The notes: a model not told the origin generated them from the letters alone. A DNA stretch of 42,531 nucleotides from Bacteroidales bacterium (GCA_017458145.1 JAFTGA010000002.1:1-42531); one strand, 5' to 3'; positions 31,533-41,005 are shown, counted from the first letter of the stretch. Made by a program: numbers and translations.

Positions 31533-33602
31533 ATGAAAAAATTATTTGTTCTTACCCTGGCCCTGCTCGCCGTCCTGCCCGCTCTGCGCGCGGAGGAGGG
31601 GATGTGGCTGCCGATGCTGATCTCGCAGCGCATAGAGGATATGCAGGCCCACGGCTTCCGGCTGACGGCCGAAGATGTGTACAGTATCAACCAGGCGTCG
31701 CTCAAGGATGCCGTAGTGCTGTTCGGCTCGGGCTGCACGGGCGAGGTGGTCTCGCGTGACGGCCTGCTCTTCACCAACCACCACTGCGGCTACGGCCAGA
31801 TCCAGCAGCACAGCAGCGTGGAGCACGACTACCTGAAAGACGGCTTCTGGGCGATGAACCGCGGCGAGGAGCTGCCCAATCCCGGGCTGACCGTCAGTTT
31901 CCTGGAGCGGATGGACGAGGTCACGGCGGCGGTGCTGAAGGGCTATGTGCCGACGATGAGCGAGGCGCAGCGCGACTCCGTGGTGCGGGTCAATTCCGAC
32001 GCCATCGTGAAGTCGGTGGCCAATCCGGACAAGGGCGTCCGCGCCCGCGTGGAGGCGCTCTACTACGCCAACCAGTACTTCCTCTTCGTCTATAAGGTGT
32101 ACCGCGACGTGCGTCTGGTCGGTGCTCCGCCGTCCTCGATCGGCAAGTTCGGCGGCGACACGGACAACTGGATGTGGCCGCGCCACACGGGGGATTTCTC
32201 TATCTTCCGCATTTATGCAGATAAGAATAATGAACCGGCTGATTATTCGGAGGATAACGTTCCGTTCCATCCGAAGCGCTTCTTCGAGATCTCCCGCGCC
32301 GGCGTGCAGGAGGGCGACTTCACTTTCGTGTATGGCTGCCCGGGCAGCACGAAGGAGTACGTGACCTCCGACGAGGTGCGCTATGTGGGCGAGGTGTCCG
32401 ATCCGCAGAAGATTGCCCTGCGCACCCTGCGCCTGGACATCCTCCAGAAGTACATGTCGCAGGACCAGGCCGTCCGCATCCAGTACTCTTCCAAGTATGC
32501 CAATATCTCCAACGCCTGGAAGAAGTGGCAGGGGGAGTCGAAGGGCATTGCCCGGCTGCACACCGTGGCGGCGAAACAGGACTTCGAGCGGCGCTTTGCG
32601 GCCTGGGCCCGGGGGACGCGCTATGAGGGCCTCCTGGACCGTTTGTCGGGCCTCTACGCCCGCCGCAATCCGGCATTCCGCGCGTACGAATACTACACCG
32701 AGACGGTGCGGACCGTCGAACTGCTCTCCTTTGCCGCCCAGGTGCAGGCCGCGCTGGCGGGCGGACGGGAGGTGGCGCCGGTCTCCGGGCGCTTCTACAA
32801 GGACTACTACCAGCCCATCGACGAGGAGATTTTCGTGGCGATGCTGTCGGCCTTCGACAAGAACCTGGAGCCCGGCTACAAGCCGGAGTATTTCCTCCGG
32901 AAACTGGCGGAATACGGCTCCGTGGAGGCCTGGAGGGATGATCTGTATGCCCGCTCGCTGTTCACGGATCCTGCCCGCGTGGCCGCGCTGACTGCGGACG
33001 ACCTGGCCGCCGTCGAGGCCGATCCGGCCTGGGAACTCTACGACGCCTTCAGCCAGTGGTACCTCGCAGAACTGCGGCCCGTGATATCGGAGACTGCCCA
33101 GGATATCAATCTGGCATACCGCGCCTATATGCGCGCGCAGATGGAGTTCGAGCCCGGCAAGGCCTTCTATCCCGACGCCAACCTCACGCTGCGTGTCGCT
33201 TACGGCCACGTGGCGGGTTACAGCCCTTCCGACGCGGTGTACTATGCGCCGGTGTCCACGCTCAAGGGGATCATCGAGAAGGACAATCCGGATATCTTTG
33301 ATTATGACATCCCGCAGGCCCTGCGCGATATCTATGCCGCTGGCGGCCACGATGCCCAGCCGGTCTGCTTCTTGGCGACCAACCACACTTCCGGTGGCAA
33401 CTCCGGCAGCCCGGTGATCAACGCCGACGGCCGTCTGATCGGGATCAACTTCGACCGCGTGTGGGAGGGGACGATGAGCGACATCGTCTTCGATCCGGAC
33501 TACTGCCGCAATATCTCGCTGGACATCCGCTACCTGCTCTTCGTCGTGAAGGAGATCGGCCATGCGGACTGGCTCCTGGACGAAATGGTCTTCGCGGACT
33601 AG
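31533..33602 (+). CDS. S46-family dipeptidyl-peptidase (DPP11-like)
   Basis: A 689-residue exported serine peptidase with signal peptide MKKLFVLTLALLAVLPALRA. The trypsin-like catalytic triad is clear: TNHHCGY (His83/84), RHTGDFSIFR (Asp221) and SGGNSGSP (Ser624). In this family the residue downstream of the serine sets specificity: Gly in DPP7 (hydrophobic P1), Arg in DPP11 (Asp/Glu P1). Here GINFDRVWEGTMSD places Arg642 there, favouring acidic P1 cleavage. It would release dipeptides in the periplasm. The gene starts directly at the radical SAM stop (TAAATG), implying co-transcription, though the functional link is unknown. Confidence 0.92.
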   Translation: MKKLFVLTLALLAVLPALRAEEGMWLPMLISQRIEDMQAHGFRLTAEDVYSINQASLKDAVVLFGSGCTGEVVSRDGLLFTNHHCGYGQIQQHSSVEHDYLKDGFWAMNRGEELPNPGLTVSFLERMDEVTAAVLKGYVPTMSEAQRDSVVRVNSDAIVKSVANPDKGVRARVEALYYANQYFLFVYKVYRDVRLVGAPPSSIGKFGGDTDNWMWPRHTGDFSIFRIYADKNNEPADYSEDNVPFHPKRFFEISRAGVQEGDFTFVYGCPGSTKEYVTSDEVRYVGEVSDPQKIALRTLRLDILQKYMSQDQAVRIQYSSKYANISNAWKKWQGESKGIARLHTVAAKQDFERRFAAWARGTRYEGLLDRLSGLYARRNPAFRAYEYYTETVRTVELLSFAAQVQAALAGGREVAPVSGRFYKDYYQPIDEEIFVAMLSAFDKNLEPGYKPEYFLRKLAEYGSVEAWRDDLYARSLFTDPARVAALTADDLAAVEADPAWELYDAFSQWYLAELRPVISETAQDINLAYRAYMRAQMEFEPGKAFYPDANLTLRVAYGHVAGYSPSDAVYYAPVSTLKGIIEKDNPDIFDYDIPQALRDIYAAGGHDAQPVCFLATNHTSGGNSGSPVINADGRLIGINFDRVWEGTMSDIVFDPDYCRNISLDIRYLLFVVKEIGHADWLLDEMVFAD

Positions 33603-33611
33603 CGGTCCGTT

Positions 33612-35267
33612 CTATTTGCGCTGGTACAGATAGCGCTTGATGCTGCGCTTGGGCGTGCGCTCAAAGTCCTCGGGGAGGAATTCGAGCCGGCTCAGGCGCG
33701 CATAGTTCGGCAGTTCCTTGTTCACGACCGGCAGGCTGGCGCTCAGCAGCGCCTCCAGCTGTTCGCGCTCCATGCCGTCCTGCTCGCCCTTGTGCCAGTC
33801 GGGATAGACCAGGGCCGTCAGCCCGCCTTCGTCCTCGATGACGAGCGAATCCACGACATAGTTGAGGTTGTTGAGTACGCCTTCGATTTCTTCAGGGTAA
33901 ATGTTTTGTCCTGAAGGACCAAGGATCATGCACTTGGAGCGTCCCTTGAGGTAGAGGTAGCCGTCGGCGTCCAGCACGCCCATGTCGCCCGTGCGGAACC
34001 AGCCGTCCTTGGTGAAGGCCTGCGCCGTGGCTTCCGGATTCTTGAAGTAACCCAGGAAGACGTTGGCGCCGCGCACCTGCACTTCGCCCGGGACGTTCTC
34101 CGGGTCGGGGGAATCGATGCGGATCTCCATGTAGGGAGCGGCCTGGCCGCAGGAGAAGAGTCGCGTCCTGTCGTGGTGGGCATAGGCGATGATCGGGGCG
34201 CATTCCGTCATCCCGTAGCCGACGGTGAAGGGGAACTCGATCTTGCGGAAGAAACGCTCCACTTCGGGATTGAAGGCGGCGCCGCCGATGATCACCTCGA
34301 TGAACTGTCCGCCGAAAGTCGCCACCAGTTCCTTGCAGATCTTCTTCTGCAGGAACTGGTCCACGATCGGCAGACCGAACAGGATCTTGTTCTTGTCCAG
34401 GATGGGTTTCAGCTTGGATTTATAGATTTTCTCGATGATCAGCGGCACGGAGATGATGATGTCGGGCTTGATGTCGGCGAACGCCTGCATGATGATCTTC
34501 GGGCTCGGGACGCGGGTCAGGAAGTGGACGTGCATGCCGATCGTCATCTCGAAGAGGAACTCGAACATCATCCCGTACATGTGGGCGGAGGGGAGCATCG
34601 AGACGACGCTGCTCTCGCAGTTGAGCTGCGGCAGGGCGTAGTTGTGCGCGAAATCAATGTTGGACCACAGGGCGCGGTAGGGAATCATCACCCCCTTGGA
34701 AAAGCCGGAAGTGCCGGAGGTGTAGTTGATGACGGCCAGCTCGTCCGGGCTGTCCACGTAGTAGGCCAGGTCCTCCGGACCGAAATGGTCCGGGTATTTC
34801 CGGCCGAAACTCTCATTCAGGTGTTCGCGGATATGCCACAATTCTTCTGTCTTGGCATATAGGAACTTGAATGTATTTATCTGTACAATCACATCAATTC
34901 CTGGCATTTCGTCGGCCTGCAGTCCTTCCCAGATGACTTCGTCCACGAAGAGGACTTTGGCCTCGGCGTGGTTGACCAGATAGTGGATGTTGCCGGGCTT
35001 GAACTCGTGCAGGATGGGCACGGGGACGGCGCCGTAGGTAAGCGCCGCCAGGAAACTCACGCCCCAGTTGGCCTGGTTGCGGGAGCAGATGGCCACCTTG
35101 TCGCCTTTTTTCAGGCCGCACTGCTCGAAGGCGATGTGGAGTTTCTCGATCCGGCGGGCTACATCACCGTATTTCAGGGTGATTCCCTGGTAGTTGGACA
35201 GGGCCGGGCGGTCCCAGTGCTTGACGAAGCTCTCCTGAAGGAGCTGGTTGACGGAGGTAAAGTTCAT
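33612..35267 (-). CDS. AMP-forming acyl-CoA synthetase (long-chain fatty acid type)
   Basis: A 551-residue member of the ANL adenylating superfamily that activates a carboxylate, probably a fatty acid, with ATP and then CoA. The ATG at 35267 gives MNFTSVNQLLQESFVKHWD, the usual start; a longer frame extends 17 codons into the promoter region. Motifs: P-loop YTSGTSGFSKG (182-192), GYGMTECAPI, DGWFRTGDMG, and the C-terminal KGRSKCMILGPSGQNIYPEEIE region; a catalytic lysine stretch (TPKRSIKRYLYQRK) ends the protein. Specificity is not shown by sequence. It converges on the S46 peptidase gene with only 9 bases between stops. Confidence 0.88.
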   Translation of the reverse strand: MNFTSVNQLLQESFVKHWDRPALSNYQGITLKYGDVARRIEKLHIAFEQCGLKKGDKVAICSRNQANWGVSFLAALTYGAVPVPILHEFKPGNIHYLVNHAEAKVLFVDEVIWEGLQADEMPGIDVIVQINTFKFLYAKTEELWHIREHLNESFGRKYPDHFGPEDLAYYVDSPDELAVINYTSGTSGFSKGVMIPYRALWSNIDFAHNYALPQLNCESSVVSMLPSAHMYGMMFEFLFEMTIGMHVHFLTRVPSPKIIMQAFADIKPDIIISVPLIIEKIYKSKLKPILDKNKILFGLPIVDQFLQKKICKELVATFGGQFIEVIIGGAAFNPEVERFFRKIEFPFTVGYGMTECAPIIAYAHHDRTRLFSCGQAAPYMEIRIDSPDPENVPGEVQVRGANVFLGYFKNPEATAQAFTKDGWFRTGDMGVLDADGYLYLKGRSKCMILGPSGQNIYPEEIEGVLNNLNYVVDSLVIEDEGGLTALVYPDWHKGEQDGMEREQLEALLSASLPVVNKELPNYARLSRLEFLPEDFERTPKRSIKRYLYQRK

Positions 35268-35336
35268 GCGATTCTTTTTTGCGGGTGCAAAGTACTCCAA
35301 ATTCTTTGGATATTCCAAATGAACAGGTAATTTTTG

Positions 35337-35366
35337 TTGTGATATGGGAAAAATTGATTACCTTTG
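35337..35366 (+). promoter_or_regulatory. tRNA-Ala promoter
   Basis: TTG (35337-35339), a 19-base spacer and TACCTTTG (35359-35366) form a good -33/-7 pair, 11 bases before the tRNA 5' end. Confidence 0.75.
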
Positions 35367-35377
35367 CATCCGCTAAC

Positions 35378-35450
35378 GGGGGTATAGCTCAGTTGGTAGA
35401 GCGATAGGTTCGCAATCTATAGGTCAGGGGTTCGAATCCCCTTATCTCCA
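35378..35450 (+). tRNA. tRNA-Ala (anticodon CGC)
   Basis: A complete 73-base cloverleaf: 7-bp acceptor stem with the alanine identity pair G3:U70, D-arm GCTC/GAGC with AGTTGGTA, anticodon loop TTCGCAA (anticodon CGC, reading GCG), and T-arm AGGGG/CCCCT with TTCGAAT. The discriminator base is A and the CCA end is not encoded. Confidence 0.95.
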
Positions 35451-35456
35451 CGGTAA

Positions 35457-35499
35457 AAAGAGGGTGACTCAATCAGCAGACTGATGAGCCACCCTCTTT
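35457..35499. terminator. Bidirectional terminator between tRNA-Ala and pfkA
   Basis: A 10-bp stem (AAAGAGGGTG / CACCCTCTTT), extended inward by CTCA/TGAG after one mismatch. On the minus strand it is followed by TTTTT, so it ends the pfkA operon as well as the tRNA transcript. Confidence 0.8.
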
Positions 35500-35507
35500 C
35501 GATTTAT

Positions 35508-36479
35508 TTAAATCGACAGGATGCTCAGGACATTGATGAGCTCCTTGTCGATGGGCTTGTCGTAGTGGACGGCACGGGAGATCGGGACATAGACGATCTG
35601 GTCGTTCTTGATGCCGACCATCACGTTGCGCTGGCCCTCCTTGAGCGCTTCGATGGCGGCGACGCCCAACCGGCTCGCAAGGATACGGTCCTGGGCGGTA
35701 GGGGAGCCACCGCGCTGCAAGTGCCCCAGAATGGAGACCTTCACCTTGTATTCTGGGTATTCCTGACGCACACGCTCGGCGTAGTGCATGGCGCCGCCGT
35801 CCTTTTCGGACACGATCACGATCGAACTGTTCTTGCTTTTGCGGATGCCCCGCCCGATGAAAGCGGCCAGCTGGTCGATGTCGGTATTGTCCTCCGGGAT
35901 GATGGCGGCTTCCGCACCGGAGGCGATGGCGCTGTTCTGGGCCAGGAATCCGGCATCGCGGCCCATCACCTCCACGAAGAAGATGCGGTCGTGGCTGTTG
36001 GCCGTGTCGCGGATCTTGTCCACGCATTCCATGATGGTGTTGAGCGCGGTGTCGTATCCGATGGTCAGATCGGTGCCGTACAGATCGTTGTCGATCGTGC
36101 CGGGCAGGCCGATCACGGGGATTTCATGCTCGCTGGCGAGGGCCTGGGCGCCCGAGAGGGAGCCGTTTCCGCCGATGACGACGAGGGCGTCTATGCCGAA
36201 CTTCTTGACGTTCTCAAAGGCCTTGGCCCGGCCCTCGGGAGTGCGGAACTCTTCGCTTCGCGCCGTTTTCAGGAAGGTGCCGCCGCGCTGGATGGTGTTG
36301 CTGACGCTGGAACTGGTGAGCTCCTTGATGTCGCCCATGATGAGGCCCTCCCAGCCGCGGTAGATGCCGAAGACCTTCCATCCTTCGTAGATGGCCGCGC
36401 GGGTGACGGCGCGGATGCAGGCGTTCATTCCAGGTGCATCTCCACCTGAGGTAAGAACTCCTATAGAACTGATTTTCAT
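35508..36479 (-). CDS. pfkA: 6-phosphofructokinase
   Basis: A 323-residue cytoplasmic glycolytic kinase that phosphorylates fructose 6-phosphate. Motifs: GGDAPGMNA (12-20), [17 protein letters not shown] (102-111) in the nucleotide site, PGTIDND (126-132) with the catalytic Asp, MGRDAGFLA and [16 protein letters not shown] for sugar phosphate binding. The Gly after Asn105 fits ATP rather than pyrophosphate use. Length equals that of bacterial PfkA. It follows the LOG-family gene by 7 bases as the second gene of an operon. Confidence 0.94.
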   Translation of the reverse strand: MKISSIGVLTSGGDAPGMNACIRAVTRAAIYEGWKVFGIYRGWEGLIMGDIKELTSSSVSNTIQRGGTFLKTARSEEFRTPEGRAKAFENVKKFGIDALVVIGGNGSLSGAQALASEHEIPVIGLPGTIDNDLYGTDLTIGYDTALNTIMECVDKIRDTANSHDRIFFVEVMGRDAGFLAQNSAIASGAEAAIIPEDNTDIDQLAAFIGRGIRKSKNSSIVIVSEKDGGAMHYAERVRQEYPEYKVKVSILGHLQRGGSPTAQDRILASRLGVAAIEALKEGQRNVMVGIKNDQIVYVPISRAVHYDKPIDKELINVLSILSI

Positions 36480-36486
36480 TTCAAAA

Positions 36487-37395
36487 CTATTTTGAGGGTG
36501 TTAAATCCGGATGAAATGACAGGATCTCCCGGACGACCTCTTCCGGATCATCAGAGATGGAGAGGAGCAGCTGTTTGTATTTGCCGCGGGCCATCATGTC
36601 CTGGAGGAAGGGGTACACGGGGATGTCCTTGCAGAAGAAGTCCACGCCGAAGAAGGCCATCGGACTGGACACGTCCACGCTCAGGTAGTGGTCCTGGGCG
36701 GCTTCCTGGAAGATTTCCTGCAGGGTGCCGGCCGAGCCGGGCGTGAAGATGATGCCGCCCACGGCGAAGGTCAGGATGTTGTCTTCCCGGATGCTGTTGT
36801 CGTAGTATTTGGCAATCTGGGTGGCGAAGGGCGTGGAGGGTTCGTGGCCGTACAGCCAGGTCGGAATGCCCAGGCTCTCGTAGCGGTCCTGCGGATATCG
36901 CTCCATCACCTGAAAGGCGGAGGAAATCCAGCCCTTTTCGCGGAAAGTGTCCGCCACGCACAGGATCTTGATGGCCTCGTCCAGTTCCGCTTCGGTGCGG
37001 CCTGCCATCCAGGCGCCCAGGTGCGTGGCTTCCATCGCGCCGGGACCGCCGCCGGAGATCATCAGTTTGCCGTGTTCGGTCAGCATTTTGCTCATCAGGG
37101 CCACCTTGCGGAACTTCGGGTCGCTGCGGTGCAGGGCATGTCCGCCCATCACGCCGACCACGTCGGCCGGTGACCATTTCTTGAGATAACGGTGGATCGC
37201 ACTGCTGATGGAGTGGTCATGCAGCGCGCGGGGGAGGGTGACTTCCAGGTCGCGGCAGCGTTTGCCTTCGGCGATGAAGTCGGCGTACACACGGCCGTCG
37301 TAGCACTGGGCATAGGTGCTCTCATCGGCGGGATCGAAACCGTCATACAGGGATGCGGCGTCGTAGAGGTCCTTGCGGATTTGGAAATTGTCCAT
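36487..37395 (-). CDS. LOG-family (lysine decarboxylase-like) protein
   Basis: A 302-residue Rossmann-fold protein of the LOG family. Diagnostic motifs are [16 protein letters not shown] (around 113-128) and [16 protein letters not shown] further on, corresponding to the PGGxGTxxE active-site motif with Ser in place of the second Gly. Family members split nucleoside 5'-monophosphates to release base and ribose phosphate; many were misnamed lysine decarboxylases. It is longer than classical LOG proteins (~190 residues), with an N-terminal extension of about 75 residues. It leads a two-gene operon with pfkA. Confidence 0.85.
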   Translation of the reverse strand: MDNFQIRKDLYDAASLYDGFDPADESTYAQCYDGRVYADFIAEGKRCRDLEVTLPRALHDHSISSAIHRYLKKWSPADVVGVMGGHALHRSDPKFRKVALMSKMLTEHGKLMISGGGPGAMEATHLGAWMAGRTEAELDEAIKILCVADTFREKGWISSAFQVMERYPQDRYESLGIPTWLYGHEPSTPFATQIAKYYDNSIREDNILTFAVGGIIFTPGSAGTLQEIFQEAAQDHYLSVDVSSPMAFFGVDFFCKDIPVYPFLQDMMARGKYKQLLLSISDDPEEVVREILSFHPDLTPSK

Positions 37396-37414
37396 AACAG
37401 CTCGTATTTCTTTG

Positions 37415-37422
37415 CGAAGATA
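37415..37422 (-). promoter_or_regulatory. -7 box of the LOG/pfkA operon
   Basis: The minus strand reads TATCTTCG, one mismatch from TAnnTTTG, 19 bases before the ATG at 37395. The 242-base region to the next gene is notably AT-rich; I see only this and the box at 37590. Confidence 0.45.
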
Positions 37423-37589
37423 CGAAAAAATATGCGTTTTTGCGCAGATGCCAGGAGAAGAATAATTTCAAAAATAAATAATTGACAATAAGCATAAAAA
37501 ACAAATATGTTTAATGCGACAACAAAAGTGTTATCGCGAAAAATGGTCATTTTTTTGCTGAAAATGGGGTGCAGACGAAGATAAATTAT

Positions 37590-37597
37590 TATATTTG
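37590..37597 (+). promoter_or_regulatory. -7 box of the DUF1508 gene
   Basis: TATATTTG matches TAnnTTTG, 40 bases before the ATG at 37638; the leader is AT-rich. Confidence 0.55.
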
Positions 37598-37637
37598 TCG
37601 AAAGCGAAAACTCATTAACACTTTAAACAATACAACC

Positions 37638-37973
37638 ATGGGTAAATTTGTTGTCACTCTCCGCAAGAACGGCGAGTTCCAGTTCAACCTGAAGGCCACC
37701 AACGGCCAGGTCATCCTCTCCAGCGAAGGCTACACCACCAAGGCTGCCTGCCTGAACGGCATCGAGTCCGTCCGCAAGAACGGTCCCGTCGAGGACCGCT
37801 ATGAGATCAAGGAAGCCAAGAACGGCAAGCCTTTCTTCAACCTGAAGGCCTCCAATGGCCAGGTCATCGGCTCCAGCCAGATGTATGCCTCCGAGCGTAC
37901 GATGAAGCAGGGCATCGCCTCCGTGATGCGCAACGCCGTCGATTCTCCCGTCGTGGAGGAGCTTGGCGAATAA
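37638..37973 (+). CDS. YegP-like DUF1508 protein (two repeats)
   Basis: A 111-residue protein made of two DUF1508 repeats: NGEFQFNLKATNGQVILSSE (about 11-30) and NGKPFFNLKASNGQVIGSSQ (about 62-81), each followed by a helix (GIESVRKN, GIASVMRN). This is the YegP arrangement; the fold is small alpha/beta and the function is unknown. The ATG at 37638 (ATGGGTAAATTT) is used; a TTG-like start upstream lies in the promoter leader. Its codons are strongly biased toward major ones (AAC, AAG, GGC, ATC), suggesting high expression. A strong terminator follows. Confidence 0.88.
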   Translation: MGKFVVTLRKNGEFQFNLKATNGQVILSSEGYTTKAACLNGIESVRKNGPVEDRYEIKEAKNGKPFFNLKASNGQVIGSSQMYASERTMKQGIASVMRNAVDSPVVEELGE

Positions 37974-37992
37974 TTTTGCCTGAAATCCCCGG

Positions 37993-38027
37993 GGCCGCGG
38001 ACTTTTTTGTTTGTCCGCGGCCTTTTT
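37993..38027 (+). terminator. Terminator after the DUF1508 gene
   Basis: A perfect 10-bp GC stem (GGCCGCGGAC / GTCCGCGGCC) with a T-rich loop is followed by TTTTT. The -33 box of the next promoter lies across its loop. Confidence 0.85.
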
Positions 38028-38041
38028 CTTTTGTATCTTTG
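38010..38041 (+). promoter_or_regulatory. Promoter of the SpoU methyltransferase gene, overlapping a terminator
   Basis: TTTG (38010-38013), a 20-base spacer and TATCTTTG (38034-38041) form a strong -33/-7 pair. The -33 box begins in the terminator loop, and the -7 box ends 6 bases before the ATG at 38048. Confidence 0.7.
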
Positions 38042-38047
38042 TCGGGT

Positions 38048-38764
38048 ATGAGCAGCATCACGCAGGCAGAAATCAAGCAGGTCCGCTCGCTGCGGGAGAA
38101 GAAATTCCGCGACGAGTCCGGGCTTTTTGTCGTGGAGGGGGAGAAGATGGTGCAGGAGGCGCTGGCTTCGGATTTCGAGGTGGTGCGCGTGTGGCGCCGC
38201 GAGGAGATCGGCGAAGCCGCCATGGAGCGCATCAGCCAGTTGTCTTCGCCTTCGCCCGTGCTGGCGGTCGTCGCGCGGCCGGCGGAGCCCGCCGAGCCGG
38301 CGTTCGGCCACGCGCTGTACCTCGCCCTGGACGGCGTGCGGGACCCCGGCAACCTGGGGACGATCCTGCGCATCGCCGACTGGTTCGGCGTCACGGCGGT
38401 CTTCCTGTCCGGCGACTGCGTGGAGCCGTACAATCCCAAGTCCGTCCAGTCTTCGATGGGCTCCATTTTCCGCGTGCGGGCCGTTACGGCCGACCTGCCG
38501 GCACTCGCGCGGCGATTCCGCGCGGCGGGGATGCGTGTTTACGGGACGTTCCTGGACGGGAAGAACCTGTACGGCGAGGCGCTCGACGCGGAAGGGCTCG
38601 TGGTAATGGGCAATGAAGCGGCGGGAATCCGCCCGGCCCTCGCCGCCGAGGTGGACGCCCGGCTGCTCATCCCGCCATACGGCGGATCCGGCCGCCCGGG
38701 CGCGGAATCCCTCAATGTGGCCGCAGCCACGGCCGTGACACTCTCAGAATTCCGTAGAAGATGA
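38048..38764 (+). CDS. SpoU/TrmH-family RNA 2'-O-methyltransferase
   Basis: A 238-residue methyltransferase. N-terminal part (RSLREKKFRDESGLFVVEGE, ~13-32) is the substrate-binding domain; the C-terminal SPOUT domain shows all three motifs: DGVRDPGNLGTILRIADW, VVMGNEAAGI and AESLNVAAATAV. The family uses S-adenosylmethionine to methylate ribose in rRNA or tRNA. The ATG at 38048 lies next to the promoter box; the longer frame upstream runs through the terminator. It overlaps the downstream TamL gene by 4 bases (ATGA). Confidence 0.9.
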   Translation: MSSITQAEIKQVRSLREKKFRDESGLFVVEGEKMVQEALASDFEVVRVWRREEIGEAAMERISQLSSPSPVLAVVARPAEPAEPAFGHALYLALDGVRDPGNLGTILRIADWFGVTAVFLSGDCVEPYNPKSVQSSMGSIFRVRAVTADLPALARRFRAAGMRVYGTFLDGKNLYGEALDAEGLVVMGNEAAGIRPALAAEVDARLLIPPYGGSGRPGAESLNVAAATAVTLSEFRRR

Positions 38765-40947
38765 AGCGCATACTGTTGTTTATCATTGCTTTGCTTGCGC
38801 TTATCTCATGCAGCACTACAAAGCTTCTCCCTCCGGGGACCTACCGCCTTGCATCCAACAAGGTGGTCTTCGACGGCAAGGAGAAGGTGGCCTCCGGCGA
38901 GGTCTCGCAGTATATCCGGCAGAAGCCGAATACCTACTTTGTCCTGGGCTGGAATCCGTTCCTGAACATCTACAACTGGTCCGACGGAAGCGACCGGGGG
39001 ATCAACCATTTCTGGAAGAAAATCGGCGAAGCGCCTGTCGTGTTCGACCCTTTGCTGGCCGACAATTCCCGCTCCAACATCGCCAATCACCTCCAGACCC
39101 TGGGCTACTTCGGCTCCCAGGTGGACACGTCGGTCCAGTACCGGCGGCGTCTCGCCAATGTGACCTATACCGTCCGGCTGGGCAAGCGCTACCAGATCGA
39201 CACCATCATCTACGACGTCCCGGGGGGCGAGTTCGGCCGGGCCTTCAGCGCCGACAGTGCTAACATCACGGTCAGGCCCGGGGACTACCTGGCCGAGAAA
39301 TCCCTGGAGGCGGAGACGGTCCGCGGCGCTTCCGCGATGCGCAACCGCGGGTTCTATGAGTTCAGCAAGAACAACTACGCCTTCGAGGCCGATACGCTCA
39401 CGGACCGCACGAAGCTTTATTTCCGGATCATGGAGCATACGCGGGGCGGCTCCGCCGCCGAGGACGCGCCTTTCGCGCGCTACCGGATCGGCGACGTGCG
39501 GATCAGCCATCCCACCGACATCAAGTTCCGGGAGCAGCTCCTGCGCAAGTTCAACATCATCCGTCCCGGGGCGCTGTACAGCGAGCGCATGGTCAATACG
39601 ACCTACAGCCGTTTCTCCGCGCTGAAGGTGTTCAACAATGTCAATATCGAGATGACGCCCGCCGACAGCGCCGTCGTGGACTGCGACATCCGCCTGAGCG
39701 GGACGGACCTGGTGGGCTTCAAGGCCAACTTCGAGGCATCGACCAACGCCTCGGGGCTGATCGGTTTTTCGCCGCGGCTGAACTTCTACCACAAGAACAT
39801 CTTCCACGGCGGCGAGTGGCTGAACCTGGGCTTTACCGGCAACTGGCAGTGGCTGCCGAGCACCGGGGCCCTGTCTTCCGAATTCGGAATTACCGCCAGC
39901 GTGAGTTTCCCGCGCCTGCTGGGATTCCCGATGGGGTGGATGCGGGGCGGCAACGTGCCGCGGACCGAGATCAAGGCATCCTACAACTACCGCAACCGGC
40001 CCGAGTACAAACGGAGTCTGGCCTCGCTTGAGCTGGGGCTTTCCGGACAGCTGGGCCGGAATTTCTTCTATCAGATCTCCCCGCTGCGCCTGGACTATGT
40101 GCGGCTGTTCGGCATCGACGAAGACTTTATGGCCATCCTGATCATGTATCCCTACCTCTGGGACACGTTCGAAGACCATCTGGATGCCGGCGTGGGCGGG
40201 ATGATCTACCACACCACCAATTCGGACGTAGTCCCGAAGACGGCCTATCACTATGAGCGGCTCCGGCTGGACCTGTCCGGGAATCTCCTGTCGCTGTTCA
40301 ATCCTTTGCTCCCTGTCTATGAGTATAAAGATATCGGCATAGCGGAGCGGATGATTCTCGGGGTGCCCTACAAGCAATATGTGCGTGCGGAGCTGGACCT
40401 GGGCCGCGTGCTGCGCTTCGGACTGAACAACAACCACGCGCTGGCGATGCATTTCGTGGCGGGTGTCGGTTTTGCCTATGGCAACTCCGTCGCACTGCCT
40501 TTCGAAAAGCAGTTCTACTGCGGCGGTGCCAGCAGCATGCGTGGCTGGCAGGCCCGTACGCTGGGACCGGGTTATTCCCAGATGAGCGATTTTTACCAGC
40601 TGCCCAGCCAGACGGGCAACTTCAAGCTGGAAGCTGACCTGGAATACCGTTTCCCGATGTTCTGGAAACTCGAAGGCGCGCTGTTCGCCGAAGCGGGCAA
40701 CGTGTGGAGCCTGGACAGGCGTCTTTCCGGGGAGGACGCCGCCCGGGAGCGGCCCAGCCTGGGCAGCATCGCCGGCGACTGGGGGCTCGGGCTGCGCGTC
40801 AATCTCGATTTCATCCTCCTGCGCCTGGACGCCGGTTTCAAGGTGTACGAGCCTTCACGCGAGGCGGGGCATCGCTGGCTGGGGCCGAAGGGATGGTTCT
40901 CCAGCAACGGCTTCGCCATCCATTTCGGCGTGGGCTATCCTTTCTAG
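38761..40947 (+). CDS. BamA/Omp85-family outer-membrane lipoprotein (TamL-like)
   Basis: A 728-residue outer-membrane protein starting with a lipoprotein signal (MKRILLFIIALLALISC, Cys17). A periplasmic part with POTRA-like segments (about 30-320, e.g. YQIDTIIYDVPGG, FNIIRPGALYSERMV) leads to a beta-barrel with the Omp85 hallmark CGGASSMRGWQARTLGPG. A lipid anchor on a BamA-like barrel is the TamL form typical of Bacteroidetes, which works with TamB in outer-membrane assembly. It ends in Phe (YPF), as expected for barrel proteins. Translationally coupled to the SpoU gene. Confidence 0.88.
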   Translation: MKRILLFIIALLALISCSTTKLLPPGTYRLASNKVVFDGKEKVASGEVSQYIRQKPNTYFVLGWNPFLNIYNWSDGSDRGINHFWKKIGEAPVVFDPLLADNSRSNIANHLQTLGYFGSQVDTSVQYRRRLANVTYTVRLGKRYQIDTIIYDVPGGEFGRAFSADSANITVRPGDYLAEKSLEAETVRGASAMRNRGFYEFSKNNYAFEADTLTDRTKLYFRIMEHTRGGSAAEDAPFARYRIGDVRISHPTDIKFREQLLRKFNIIRPGALYSERMVNTTYSRFSALKVFNNVNIEMTPADSAVVDCDIRLSGTDLVGFKANFEASTNASGLIGFSPRLNFYHKNIFHGGEWLNLGFTGNWQWLPSTGALSSEFGITASVSFPRLLGFPMGWMRGGNVPRTEIKASYNYRNRPEYKRSLASLELGLSGQLGRNFFYQISPLRLDYVRLFGIDEDFMAILIMYPYLWDTFEDHLDAGVGGMIYHTTNSDVVPKTAYHYERLRLDLSGNLLSLFNPLLPVYEYKDIGIAERMILGVPYKQYVRAELDLGRVLRFGLNNNHALAMHFVAGVGFAYGNSVALPFEKQFYCGGASSMRGWQARTLGPGYSQMSDFYQLPSQTGNFKLEADLEYRFPMFWKLEGALFAEAGNVWSLDRRLSGEDAARERPSLGSIAGDWGLGLRVNLDFILLRLDAGFKVYEPSREAGHRWLGPKGWFSSNGFAIHFGVGYPF

Positions 40948-40951
40948 ATGG

Positions 40952-40993
40952 GGGGCTCCGCCCCAAACCCCAATACACGGGACCGGGCCGGTC
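40952..40993. terminator. Hairpins between TamL-like and GH13 genes
   Basis: GGGGC-TCC-GCCCC at 40952-40964 and the palindrome GACCGGGCCGGTC at 40981-40993 lie between convergent stops. No T-run is present, so a terminator role is tentative. Confidence 0.4.
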
Positions 40994-41005
40994 GGCTGAC
41001 GCCGG

